Source: a virus. From it: 20,957 nucleotides of DNA. The stretch lies in the IMG/VR virus record IMGVR_UViG_3300037961_005237, positions 1 to 20,957 of that record; one strand, given 5' to 3'. The notes under the pieces were generated by a model. That model made no database searches. It was not told where the DNA came from and saw nothing but the letters and a program-made list of their open reading frames with translations. Below, piece after piece: positions 1 through 10,400 of this stretch; the stretch's first letter is position 1, and each line of letters opens with the position of its first letter. Both the position numbers and the translations under genes were made by a program.

Positions 1-1439
1 GCTACTCCATTAGTAAAGTTTTGACCAAGATAATATGTCTTATTATTTATTGAGGTAGTGAAGCCACTAAAATTGGTGCTGATTGACAGATTATTTGTTC
101 CACCAACGATTGATAAACTACCACCAGATGTTGGTGAAGCAGTAAAGCGCGTCAAATTAAATCCATAGATTGGATTAGTTACAGCAGTTCCTACAGTGTT
201 AAATCCTGCAAGAGTTCTATCTTGCCAATATTTTAAAACACCTGTGGTTTGATCATAACTTACAACTTTACCCACAGCAGTAACACCAGTTCCTGTAGTT
301 TGAGTTATCAGGGAATCTGCGGTAAATTTAGTCGAACTATAACCAACACCAGTTAAACGAAGTGCATAGACTGCACTTGCTTTTTCCGAAATCAGTTTTT
401 GTGAAGAACCAAAAATAAGTGGATTTTCAACTAAACCAATTCTTGCAATTTCGTTACCTGTGATGAAGTCTGGGTTTTCAACATCGTTTTCAATTCTTGC
501 ATAGATGAGAATGTTTGAAGCACCAAGTTCTCTGTAAATATCATATCCATGACCACCATTCGGTGACATGATAACATCAAGAACTGGCTCCGTATCTGGT
601 TCAGGGATTCCACCAGCGGCAAGATCAACATTACCGAAAGTATAACCAGAACCTTGGTTTGAAATTGTTACACTATCAACTTGTTGGTCATTGTTGATAA
701 CAACGGTACATTCAGCGTTATCCCCGTCACCTTTGATGGGAACTCTAGTGTAAGTTCTGTTAGCAGTTCCTACTCCAACACCTCTGTTTTTAACAACAAC
801 AATCTTTACACTACCATCAACTGCATTACCTCTAACAGCAGCAGTTTCTGCATTATTATCCCAATCTGATGGGACAGGAATAAAATCAACAGAATCAAAC
901 TTGATCAATTCAGTTGGTTTAATAGTGTAGAGATATTTCCAAACATAACCATCTCCACTAGATCCTGGAGTTCTTGGTTCAAGGTCAGTGAATGTTGGTT
1001 CATCCAAAGATGGTTTTCCATCTGGAGTCTCCGGAGTTGTCCCGTTCTGAAGACAGATATAAACTCTGTTATCACTATTAATTACATAATAGTTTGCAGA
1101 GTAAAGTGATGTGCCACTTGAGTTTGATGGTGGGTTTGCGACACTATAATCGTGTCTGTAGTAATCATAGGTTGTTCCTGAAGCCCAAATTCTTTTATTA
1201 ACAACCTGTTTTACATCACTCGGAGTTATTTTCTTGAGAGCAATCATAGTGTCCCAAGTGCTCCATTCATTGGAGAAATTATCTGTAGGACTTGGCGGAG
1301 AATCATCCCAGTCACTCTGGATCTCAGTTGGATTTGGAAGTCCAACAAATGCATAGTAAGAATTTACTGAAGTAGAAACTCCAGATACAAAATTCTTAGC
1401 ATTCAATATTCTAATTTGATCAGTTATGATTGATGCCAT
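1..1439 (-). CDS. 8: Baseplate wedge protein, T4 gp8-like (3' part cut off by window edge)
   Basis: Open frame from ATG at 1439 reading leftwards to base 1 with no stop: 479 complete codons, C-terminus missing. The N-terminal third resembles T4 gp8 as I remember it: an early VNSYYAFVGL segment, a WDTMIALKKI segment, then GDGYVWKYLYTI (W at residue 167) matching T4's GDGYVWEYLF, followed by a D-FIPVP segment like T4's IVVPWP. A later RIGLVENPLIFG resembles T4's ISIITNPLE. In T4, gp8 forms dimers on the outer wedge and binds gp7, gp6 and gp10; that role is inferred here. The position directly after the gp7-type giant matches T4 gene order 6-7-8. It is already longer than T4 gp8 (about 334 aa by memory) and includes an extra NQGSGYTFG beta-repeat around residue 262-270. 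The start MASIITDQIRIL follows 21 nt after the preceding stop. Confidence 0.85.
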   Translation of the reverse strand, partial: MASIITDQIRILNAKNFVSGVSTSVNSYYAFVGLPNPTEIQSDWDDSPPSPTDNFSNEWSTWDTMIALKKITPSDVKQVVNKRIWASGTTYDYYRHDYSVANPPSNSSGTSLYSANYYVINSDNRVYICLQNGTTPETPDGKPSLDEPTFTDLEPRTPGSSGDGYVWKYLYTIKPTELIKFDSVDFIPVPSDWDNNAETAAVRGNAVDGSVKIVVVKNRGVGVGTANRTYTRVPIKGDGDNAECTVVINNDQQVDSVTISNQGSGYTFGNVDLAAGGIPEPDTEPVLDVIMSPNGGHGYDIYRELGASNILIYARIENDVENPDFITGNEIARIGLVENPLIFGSSQKLISEKASAVYALRLTGVGYSSTKFTADSLITQTTGTGVTAVGKVVSYDQTTGVLKYWQDRTLAGFNTVGTAVTNPIYGFNLTRFTASPTSGGSLSIVGGTNNLSISTNFSGFTTSINNKTYYLGQNFTNGV

Positions 1440-1457
1440 CGTTTGGGATTTTAATTT

Positions 1458-1465
1458 TATTTATG
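1458..1465 (-). promoter_or_regulatory. Candidate T4-type late promoter box CATAAATA before gp8
   Basis: On the minus strand CATAAATA overlaps the TAA stop of the giant gene and ends about 18 nt before the gp8 ATG. It fits the NATAAATA form of the T4-like late promoter remembered for cyanophages. Late genes of this kind are read by host RNA polymerase with the phage gp55-type sigma. The spacing would give a very short leader, so the call is tentative. Confidence 0.35.
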
Positions 1466-4400
1466 TGCTATAGTCCTGGTATCTTAGACGGTTTGTTCTT
1501 CTAATTACCGGACCTGTTGTAATTCCAGAGTAACCTTTCCTGGTTCTGGCAACGTAATTGTGATTTTTGTTTCTATCCGAGAGTTGGAGTTTACCCCAAC
1601 TATATTCGCCATAGAAATCACTATATCCAAGACCTGGAATACTAAGGAAATCTTCGTGACTTGCAACACTAACGGTCACTCTAGTAAGAGTTGTAACGCC
1701 AAATCCAATTGCTGAAGTTGTTGCTATACCGACAGATGCAACTCTGTATACATTATCTATAAAGGTACTACCAATGCCAATTATGCCGGTTTCATGATTA
1801 TTGGTTTCATCAAGAGATGTGACACCAGATCCAACATTGGAATTAAAGACTGTAAAGTAATATCCAGTTTCTAATCCACTTCTTGATGTGAAATCTGTTA
1901 TCTCAGAATTTCTAAGAACAGAATTCTCTGGTATAACGAGGTCAAAAGTGAGTCCAATAGGAGCCTCAGTTGTTGATGTGGTTCCAATACCAGTGATTAA
2001 TCCAAAGTCACCCTCGTAAGAAACGATTGTGTTCTTTTCTTGTTCAATTGTTGGTGGCGAAATAAGAACGATAGGTGAGGATTGATTGGTATATCCAAAT
2101 CCAACCGTTGATCCAACAGAGATAGCAGAGACAGTTCCTGCAACAGAAACAGTTGCTGTTGCAGTCGCTCGTGCAGTTGTATCAAGACCAACTGGGGTTC
2201 CTATTGTAACCTCTGGTGGATTTGAAGAAGTATATCCAATACCACCATTAGAGATCACAAAGTTTTCAATTCCACCAGCATCGGTAACATGAACTGTGGC
2301 CGCGGCACCGACTGCAATTGAAGAATAATCAACCAAGGTGATCTCTCTCTGGAAATTCAGATCGATCGCACTCTCATTCTTCGCATTGAACAATGGTCTT
2401 GCGTTATCAACAAATACAACTGTAGAACCAATTCCTACCGACTTAATTAAGTTGGCAGTTGGGAAAATAATGGACTCATACAGTTCACGGTTCTTATAGA
2501 TGTATTGACCATTGACCACTCTATCTTCCATCTGCTTTGTCCAATCGACAGGCCTGTAAAGGGTACTGTCTTCACTCAGAGCAGGTCCATAGTAAACGTT
2601 GGTATCAACAGAACTAGAGGAGTTCAGTTCGGTAACAACTCTTGTATTTTGTTGTAAGAAACTTTGCTGACCAAGTGATGGATCCCATCCAATAGTTAGA
2701 TCATCACCAACCTTAATAGTATCAATAACTTCCTTATCAAGAACATCGGTTCCGCTAGTTCCTTTGTAGATCAGGAACTTAAGGGTGTCTCCTGCTTTAG
2801 GAGCCTCTTCGAAAGTTACATTACTACCACCACCGAATGGACCTCTTCTATTTTCAATAAAGAAGTAAGAAGAACCAGGAACCTGAAGAACGTCATTAAT
2901 GAAGATAATCAAAACGTCTTCAATGTTAACAAGTGAGCCAAGATCTGACTGAAGTGATAATTGTTGTCCAGAACGTGTGATTGGGAATGATTTTCTCTGA
3001 CCGTCAAATAGACTTGAGAAATCATCAAGAACTTCAATATCACCAAGAGTCCATGCGGAGAAAGAGTCTGTATTAATTTCAAGGACTTCGACTTGGAACT
3101 CTTTGAAATCAGAAGACGCTGTAGTTGGGATACCAGTTGAACCACCAGTTGGAATGGTTAGAATGTCTCCCAATCCATAACCAAATCCAAAGTTAGCAAG
3201 AGAGAAACTAATTACACTAGAACCTTGACCAACAGTAACGTTAATCTTAGCGCCAGTTCCACCACTACCAACAGAGTCAGAACTGTATTGGAGAGCGATA
3301 TCAGAATATGGAAGAGGTGGATCAATTATAACAACAGGAGGATTCGTAGAAGTATATCCAACTCCTGGATTTGTTACTGCAATGCTAACGATGTTTCCAT
3401 TATTAATGGCAGCGGTTCCAATAAATGCAATGCTTGGAGTTCCTGTGGAAGAAACTGCAACGCCAACATTAACGGTCGTTTGAATTCCGCTTCTATAACC
3501 AGAACCACTATTTCCGATAGAGATAGAGGAAACAGTTCCTGCTGCAGAAATAACAGCCGTGCCACCAGCACTAACAAGTGGTTGATATCCAAATCCATTT
3601 GTTCCTGCAACGGAAATGATGACACCACCAATAGGAACGTTCAAATCATTTGGATTATATACCGCTGTGGTGCTAATAGATCCTGTGAAAGTTACCGATG
3701 TAATTCCAGAGGTTTCGCTTAATGTATAATCGTTAGTTGCGCCAGGACCCTGTACGATTCCATTAACAAGAAGAATAGAATTGAATGTAGAAACACCAAT
3801 AACATTTGAACCACCAGAGGTTAAAGTATATGTGTCTCTAGTTCCAGAGAAGTTTTGAGAAATATCATCAAAGATATAGTTCTTTGTATAAGTTTCATCA
3901 GAACTACCAACCACTCCAGATCTCATAAAACTTCTACCACTGAACGTAGAAGACGATGTAATTCCAAGGAAGTCGCGTTCATCACCTGGTCCAACAGAAG
4001 TTCCAATCGGACTCTTGCCAAATGGAGCGTCAATGAAGCTCAGAGTGCTTCCTACGATGTTGTAATTGCCTCTAAGTTTGGTTATGGGTGTTCCACTAGA
4101 ATGTGCAACTAAAGTCGTTCCTGCGAGCGCACGAGTGAGTTTAATCGCATTTGTGCTTCCAATACCAACACCTTGAACCTTCATAATTTCATCACCAATC
4201 TTAACTGAGTCTCCTCCAAAGAATGATGTTATTCCAGAGAAGAATGCAATGTCTTGCGAAATGCTGAAGTCTCGTGATAATGATGTTGTTACAGAAGTTC
4301 CTACGATAGGAGTCTGAACGACATTATCCAAAGAAATTAGAACTTTATTGTTCTGTTTGGTAGATGTAATAACATGAGATGTGCCAATACCAACAGAGGT

Positions 4401-7400
4401 AAAATCAAGTGCGATTGGAATCGTTCTAAGAGCATTCTCTGCAGTTGCTGCAAGTTGAATCTTCTTCTCATCAACCTTAATAGCAAAGACAGTTTCTGGC
4501 AATTTATCAGTTGATCCAACACCAGGAATTGTTGTAGCTGCAATTCCAATGCTATTTGTACTAACACCTGAGGTAGTGTAAGTAACTTCTTCGCCACTTA
4601 CAAAGAAATGGTTTGGAACAAGAATGGTGCTAGCATCTACATCAATAATTGAATCACTAGAACCATCAAATACTCTCAAGAATACTGGATTATCTTTATG
4701 AGTCAGGAAGAAATCTTTCTTAACTTCAACTTCAGTTCCAGTGTATACTGAGAAGTTATCTTCAATTGCAATATTATTGAGTTGTACATTTTCACTAATA
4801 TCACTGGCTTCAGTATCTCTCAAAGCGTGAGTAAACGTCTTGACGTGAACATCGATTCCAGAATTTGGTGTGAATGTTAACTCGGTTCTATCACCAGTTC
4901 TAACTCCTCCCATGGTTCCAAGACCAGCGAAGGTTTCAATGTTTGCATACTCGGTCAAGTATACTTCATCATCATCGTCAATGATCAGAACCTCAGACAA
5001 TTGGTGTCTGTTGTTTGATGTATCAGAAACTTGAACGATACAGTAACCAGCATCAAATTCATTTGCAAAACTTGCAATTCCAACAGCAGTTGGAGAACCA
5101 GAAGAAGTAATTGTGGTTGACTTAGCAGTCAAACTACCAAATGCAAGATTAATCGTGCCGATGCCAATATAAGATTCAGTTGCAAGTCCAACCGTAATGG
5201 TATTGATTATGGTTGTTGTAATGCCTGGATCCGAATCGTAACTTACAACGACATCTGAACCCGACAAATATACTCCATATGTTCCCATTCCAATTGCAGA
5301 ATATGCGTCTTGAGAGTGAATACTCAGTTGACCATACTCAAGCAACTCAACTTCTGTGCCATCATGAATGAGATTAAGTTCGTCATACTCAATTCTACCG
5401 TCACTAGCCTCAGCAAGAACCAGTATCTTAGCGGATCTGAAGTTCGATGCAGTTGTTCCAATTCCAGATAAAGTTGCCAAGGTAACGGTGTTGCCACCAC
5501 CAACAGTGACACTTGAAGATGCGAGACTTACCAGAGATCCAGTAAATCCTGTTGAATCCCCGATTGTAGTGCCACCGATTGAAGAAACAACATCACCGAT
5601 TTGATCCATTGAATAGGATAATGTGATGACGTTGTAGTTGTTTAGTCTAGACTTAATTGGGAAGAATCTCAGTACAGAATCACTACCCTCAACAACAGAG
5701 TCAAATGAACCAAGGTCTAAGACAGGATCAAGTCTGCCATATTGGTTAATCATGGATATTCCACGGACAGTATCACTTAAAGTGGTAACCAACAACAGTT
5801 GTCTTTCTTTAGTAAAGAGTCTGTCCTTCACGTAAGTAATATACTTTTGCAATCTTGACTCAGAAATGGCTCTTCTAAACGCATCACTAAATGGAGTTGG
5901 TCTCGGGAGATTATTGAACAAACCACTAATATCATCAATTCTCAGAACTCTGTTAGTAATAGACTCTGAATAGTCTGTCAGAATTCTTGTGGTAAAGTTA
6001 ATTTCATCAGAGAACGCAACAACTCTATTAGTCAAGTAATTTTCGTGAACCAAGTCAAAGTTTGAGTATTTGTTAACGTTATACAAACTGTCAATTTTAA
6101 CTTCGATTAGTGTTCCGTCAATTGGAGTTGGAGTTAATTTAGTTGTAGGAACAGATTCTACTTGAAGATCACTAAACTTTTTAAATCCAGCAGTGTGATT
6201 CAAAGAGCTGACAACGTTGTTCCACTTTTCAAACGGAACTTGAGATTTAATTGAATATGAGAAGTTCTGATAGTATTCGTTATCATGAACTTTCTGTAGT
6301 TCATTGTTTAAGAATCCTGTTGTATATTCCCAACCGCTCTCAACAACGGAGAAATAATCTAATGAATACTTAGAATCAAAAGCGATTCTTTCTTTTACAA
6401 GGCCCTTAGATCCAGTAACCTCTGAAAGAATTTCAGTTCCAACCTTAAAGTCATTATCACTTTCAACAACCAGATACTTACTTTCAGTATCTAACTGATA
6501 AACTTTACCAACTGAAGTTCCATCAGTAATTTCATCTTGTTCTCTAAATCCTAAAGTTTCAAGAGTAGGATCAAATGTTGGGAAGAACTTTTCTGGAACT
6601 ATGACTCCAGATGAGTTACCAGTATTGTAGAAACCAGGTATTTCACCAGACTCAAGGAATCCTGCCATACTAAAGGTTACAATTCCAATTCCTCCAAGAT
6701 TTGGATGAGTTTTTGTAACTGTAAACAAGGAATAATCATAATTTGCAGAGTTATATCCTAAACCAGTAGATCCAACACCAACACTAGTATTTTCAACAAG
6801 TATTTTATCATTTACTGTGAATGGGAAAGTATTGATAGTGCTAAAGGAGTCTCTTAAAGTAACTGTTACATCTTGAGTGGTAGAATCAAAAGTCATGTTA
6901 GAAACTCTGATTCCGTTGGAATTTTCAGTAGGAATGAGAGTCGGAGTTACATTAGAAAGACTGAAAGTATTTCTAACAATATCTAAAGTTTCTTGATCTC
7001 TTACATAACGCAGGTCAACATCTGGAATAACTTTCTTGGTTCTTCCATCAACAACTACAATCTTTGGAGGAACGCTATAATTTTTGCCGAATGAGGTAAC
7101 TCCAACACGAGAGAAACCTGCAAGTTGCTCAATTCTAAGAATTTGAGGTATTTTAGTATCTGGTCTCAGTGTTCTATCAGCAGGATAGTCAAAACCAATA
7201 TTTTCAATTGTTGTTTTACTGATCTTACCAATCGACTTACTTGAAGCTTCAAGAATTGCTCCAGTTCCCGTAGAAGATGTTACAGTTGTAATACCTGGAA
7301 CTTTTGTATATCCCTTTCCTCTATTATTGATCAGAACATCAGTGATTGCACCATATGCAGTTGTAGAATTTGTCTTATAAGACAAAACAGATTCTGTAGA

Positions 7401-10400
7401 ATTATAAGTATCTCTTTCAGGATATTCTGGTAAATTGTATGTAAAGGTATTATCAGAAGTTTTAATAATACTATATTCACCATCAAAGAGACTATCCCGA
7501 ACAATGATTTCATTATTTAAAGAAACATCAGAATCATTTACAATTTCTCTATTAACCAGTGGGTTGTCACTGATGTTTAGTGGAATAAGTTTGTAGTAGA
7601 GAACCGATGGTGTAAACTTATCAACACTCAGTTTAATGGTTGCATCTGTGGTTACACCAACAGTTCCTGTTCTTGTAACATCGAATGTTGCATCATTTCC
7701 ATTTGTATCATATAGATTGTTAAAGTTTGAATCTGTATAAAGTTCAAACTTAAATGCAGGGAACTTGATTCCACTCTTATTGTATGAAAGAGAAACATCA
7801 GATAGATCAAAAGTTACATTTGAATCTCTATAAAGTTTCAGTGGAGGGTTGACAGGGAAGATAGTTCCGCTAGAAGAACTTGTGATAGAAACAAAAGAGG
7901 GAACTGCTCTGTTTGCATTAAACTTGCTTTCGGTAAGTTTAATGTTATTTCTATCAACGACATAAGCATAATACTCTTTGTCGCTTGCAAGGCCTCCAGA
8001 TGGAGATGAGGATGAATGTATTACCTTTTGTCCTGTAACTAAACCATGATTTGCGAGATAAAGATTATCGCTACCTGTGGTCACATTTCCAGAAGTAAAT
8101 GCGATTCCAGTGGTAACCAGTTTTCTATTTGGTGCGTTATATTTGATTGCAAAAGAAGTTGAGATTGATGGATTAATATCGACAAATACAGTATCATTAT
8201 TAAACAATCCATGTGTTCCCGCTGCAGAAACTGTGACCAAATTCTTTTCAACATTTCCTGTTATTGTTTCTGGATAGGAAATTTTGAAACTATGATGTGA
8301 ACCAGTTCCTAAACCAACAAAGTAAAGAAGTTCCTGATGAGAGGTTGTTGCAGCTGCTCCAACAAATACACCAGTTGTTCCCAATCCAACTCTAACTGTA
8401 GAAAGTCCGATAGAATCTTCGTCCAGTTTTGCGACAAAAAGGAGTGAGTGGTTTGTCAGAGGAATTGAAGAACCACCACTAACAGTAGCAACTCCGATTG
8501 TATCTCCAGTATTTGTTTGATATGTCAGTGTATCTCCAGTTTCAAATCTATGATTTGGCAGATAAATTGATCTAGTTGGTACAAAGTATTGAGTTATCCC
8601 TGCTCCTGGATTTGAGAAGTTAAGAGTAATTCCAATTCCAACTCCAGAATTAGTTCCAAGACCCACGGATTCCAGTGGATCAAAATAATATTCTCTATTT
8701 CTATTTCTATTAAACGCAGTTGTGTATCCAACATTTACTGTAAAACTTCTTGGTTGAGATTCTACAAACGCTGTGGCTGTGTGAGCAGCAGAAACTGTAT
8801 CATTTACTGCTCTCAGAACTCGAACTCTAGAAGATACTCTATCAACATTTAAAACTTTAACTTCTTCTGAATCGACTTTAAGGATATCATTTTCTCGGAT
8901 GAAGTCTGGATTCAGGTTTCCAAACAGTGAGAAATAAGTTACTATTCCAGTGGTATTTGAGTTGGATAATGCCTTATCTAATCTATACTTGCTTGTAGTG
9001 ACGCCGATCTGATAAGATCCTTCAAGGAGAGATGAAGTTGTCGATAGACCAGAAATTATAACAGTATCAGCATTTAAGAATCCATGCTTTCCAGTATTGA
9101 TTCCAATAAAGTTTCCATTAATTCCTACTGGATAAAATTCTACTCCATCCAAGTTGGAACTAGAGACAGATACTGTTCCTACACCAACACCACTAACTTT
9201 GTGAACCTTAGCCGCAGCAAAGAATCCATCAGTTTCATCTTGTTCAAAAACAACTTTGTCGTTTACTCGATAATCTGAACCACCAGTGATAATTCCAACA
9301 GAATCTACAGATCCTTTTTGAACGTGTTTAATGATGGAGTCTTGACTTACATATTTGTATGATTGACTTACATATTCATAACCACTATTTTCACCTCTCA
9401 GAGAATATGGGTAGGAATTTCTAATCCAATCAGAAGCGTTCAAATCAACATCATCTTGATTTGATTTTCTTCTATAATTAAACGGATTTGGTTTAGAGTT
9501 GAAGTTCTCTCCAACTAAGTATGGGAACTGTGGTTTTTTGAAGTTCTTAAATACTCCGTCAGATGATGGTGTCAGATCAAAGGTGGAGAAATACGCATAA
9601 GTTCCGTTTGGATATTCTGGTGTAATACAGAATCTTCCATTGTTTTGATCAAGAACAGCTTCATCAGTCGAATTTGCCCAAGAGAAATCTTCAATAAAGA
9701 ACTCTTCTGGGAATATGCTCAGGGGTGGCCTATTTGGTTTAATATCAAGAGAATATCCAGACTTTAATTGTACGATTGTTCCACCAGATTTTGTTGAATA
9801 TCCAAATGGACCATAGATCGGGTGTCCATCATAAGCCCATCCGATAATTGGTGAGTGATTATCATTGTTGATTCTTTCTACACCATCAACAAGGTTGAGG
9901 TCTTTTTTACCGTAAAGGATTCTTCCACCCTGATCAGTTGCATATACAACTTGTCTCAAACTTCTTGGCGCATATACATATGAACACTGAAGTTCATTTT
10001 GAATATTAGTTCCTGGAGAAATGAATACATCATCTTCAGTGATGTTAGTCAAATTCTTGGCAAATTCATTAATTCTCCAAGATTGTAAGTTTACGTTAAA
10101 TACTGCTCCAGATCCTGCAGGTTCTACAGTGATTGAGGTTGTAGAAACACCATATCCAATACCAGCTTGATTGATGTTTACTGATTTAATTGCGCCTTGT
10201 ACAGTTTGACCTGATGCATTGAGTCCTGGACCAATTTCAGGAACAAGAATTGCACCAGTTCCATTTCCTTTATCAGATACAATTAGTCTTGGTGGAGAGT
10301 TATATCCAAATCCAGAGTTATCTACGATGACATCTACGATCTTACCCTGGGCGTTGACAATGGGAGTTAACTCTGCGTCCTGACCAGAAAGAAAGTCTAT

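Noticed and set aside
3225-3722. 165-codon plus-strand open frame opposite the giant gene
   Set aside because: It lies antisense to a repeat-rich part of the giant protein; its odd composition (very rich in N, S, R and C) is what the complement of GxGY/G-T-V codons would give. No ribosome binding site or plausible protein.
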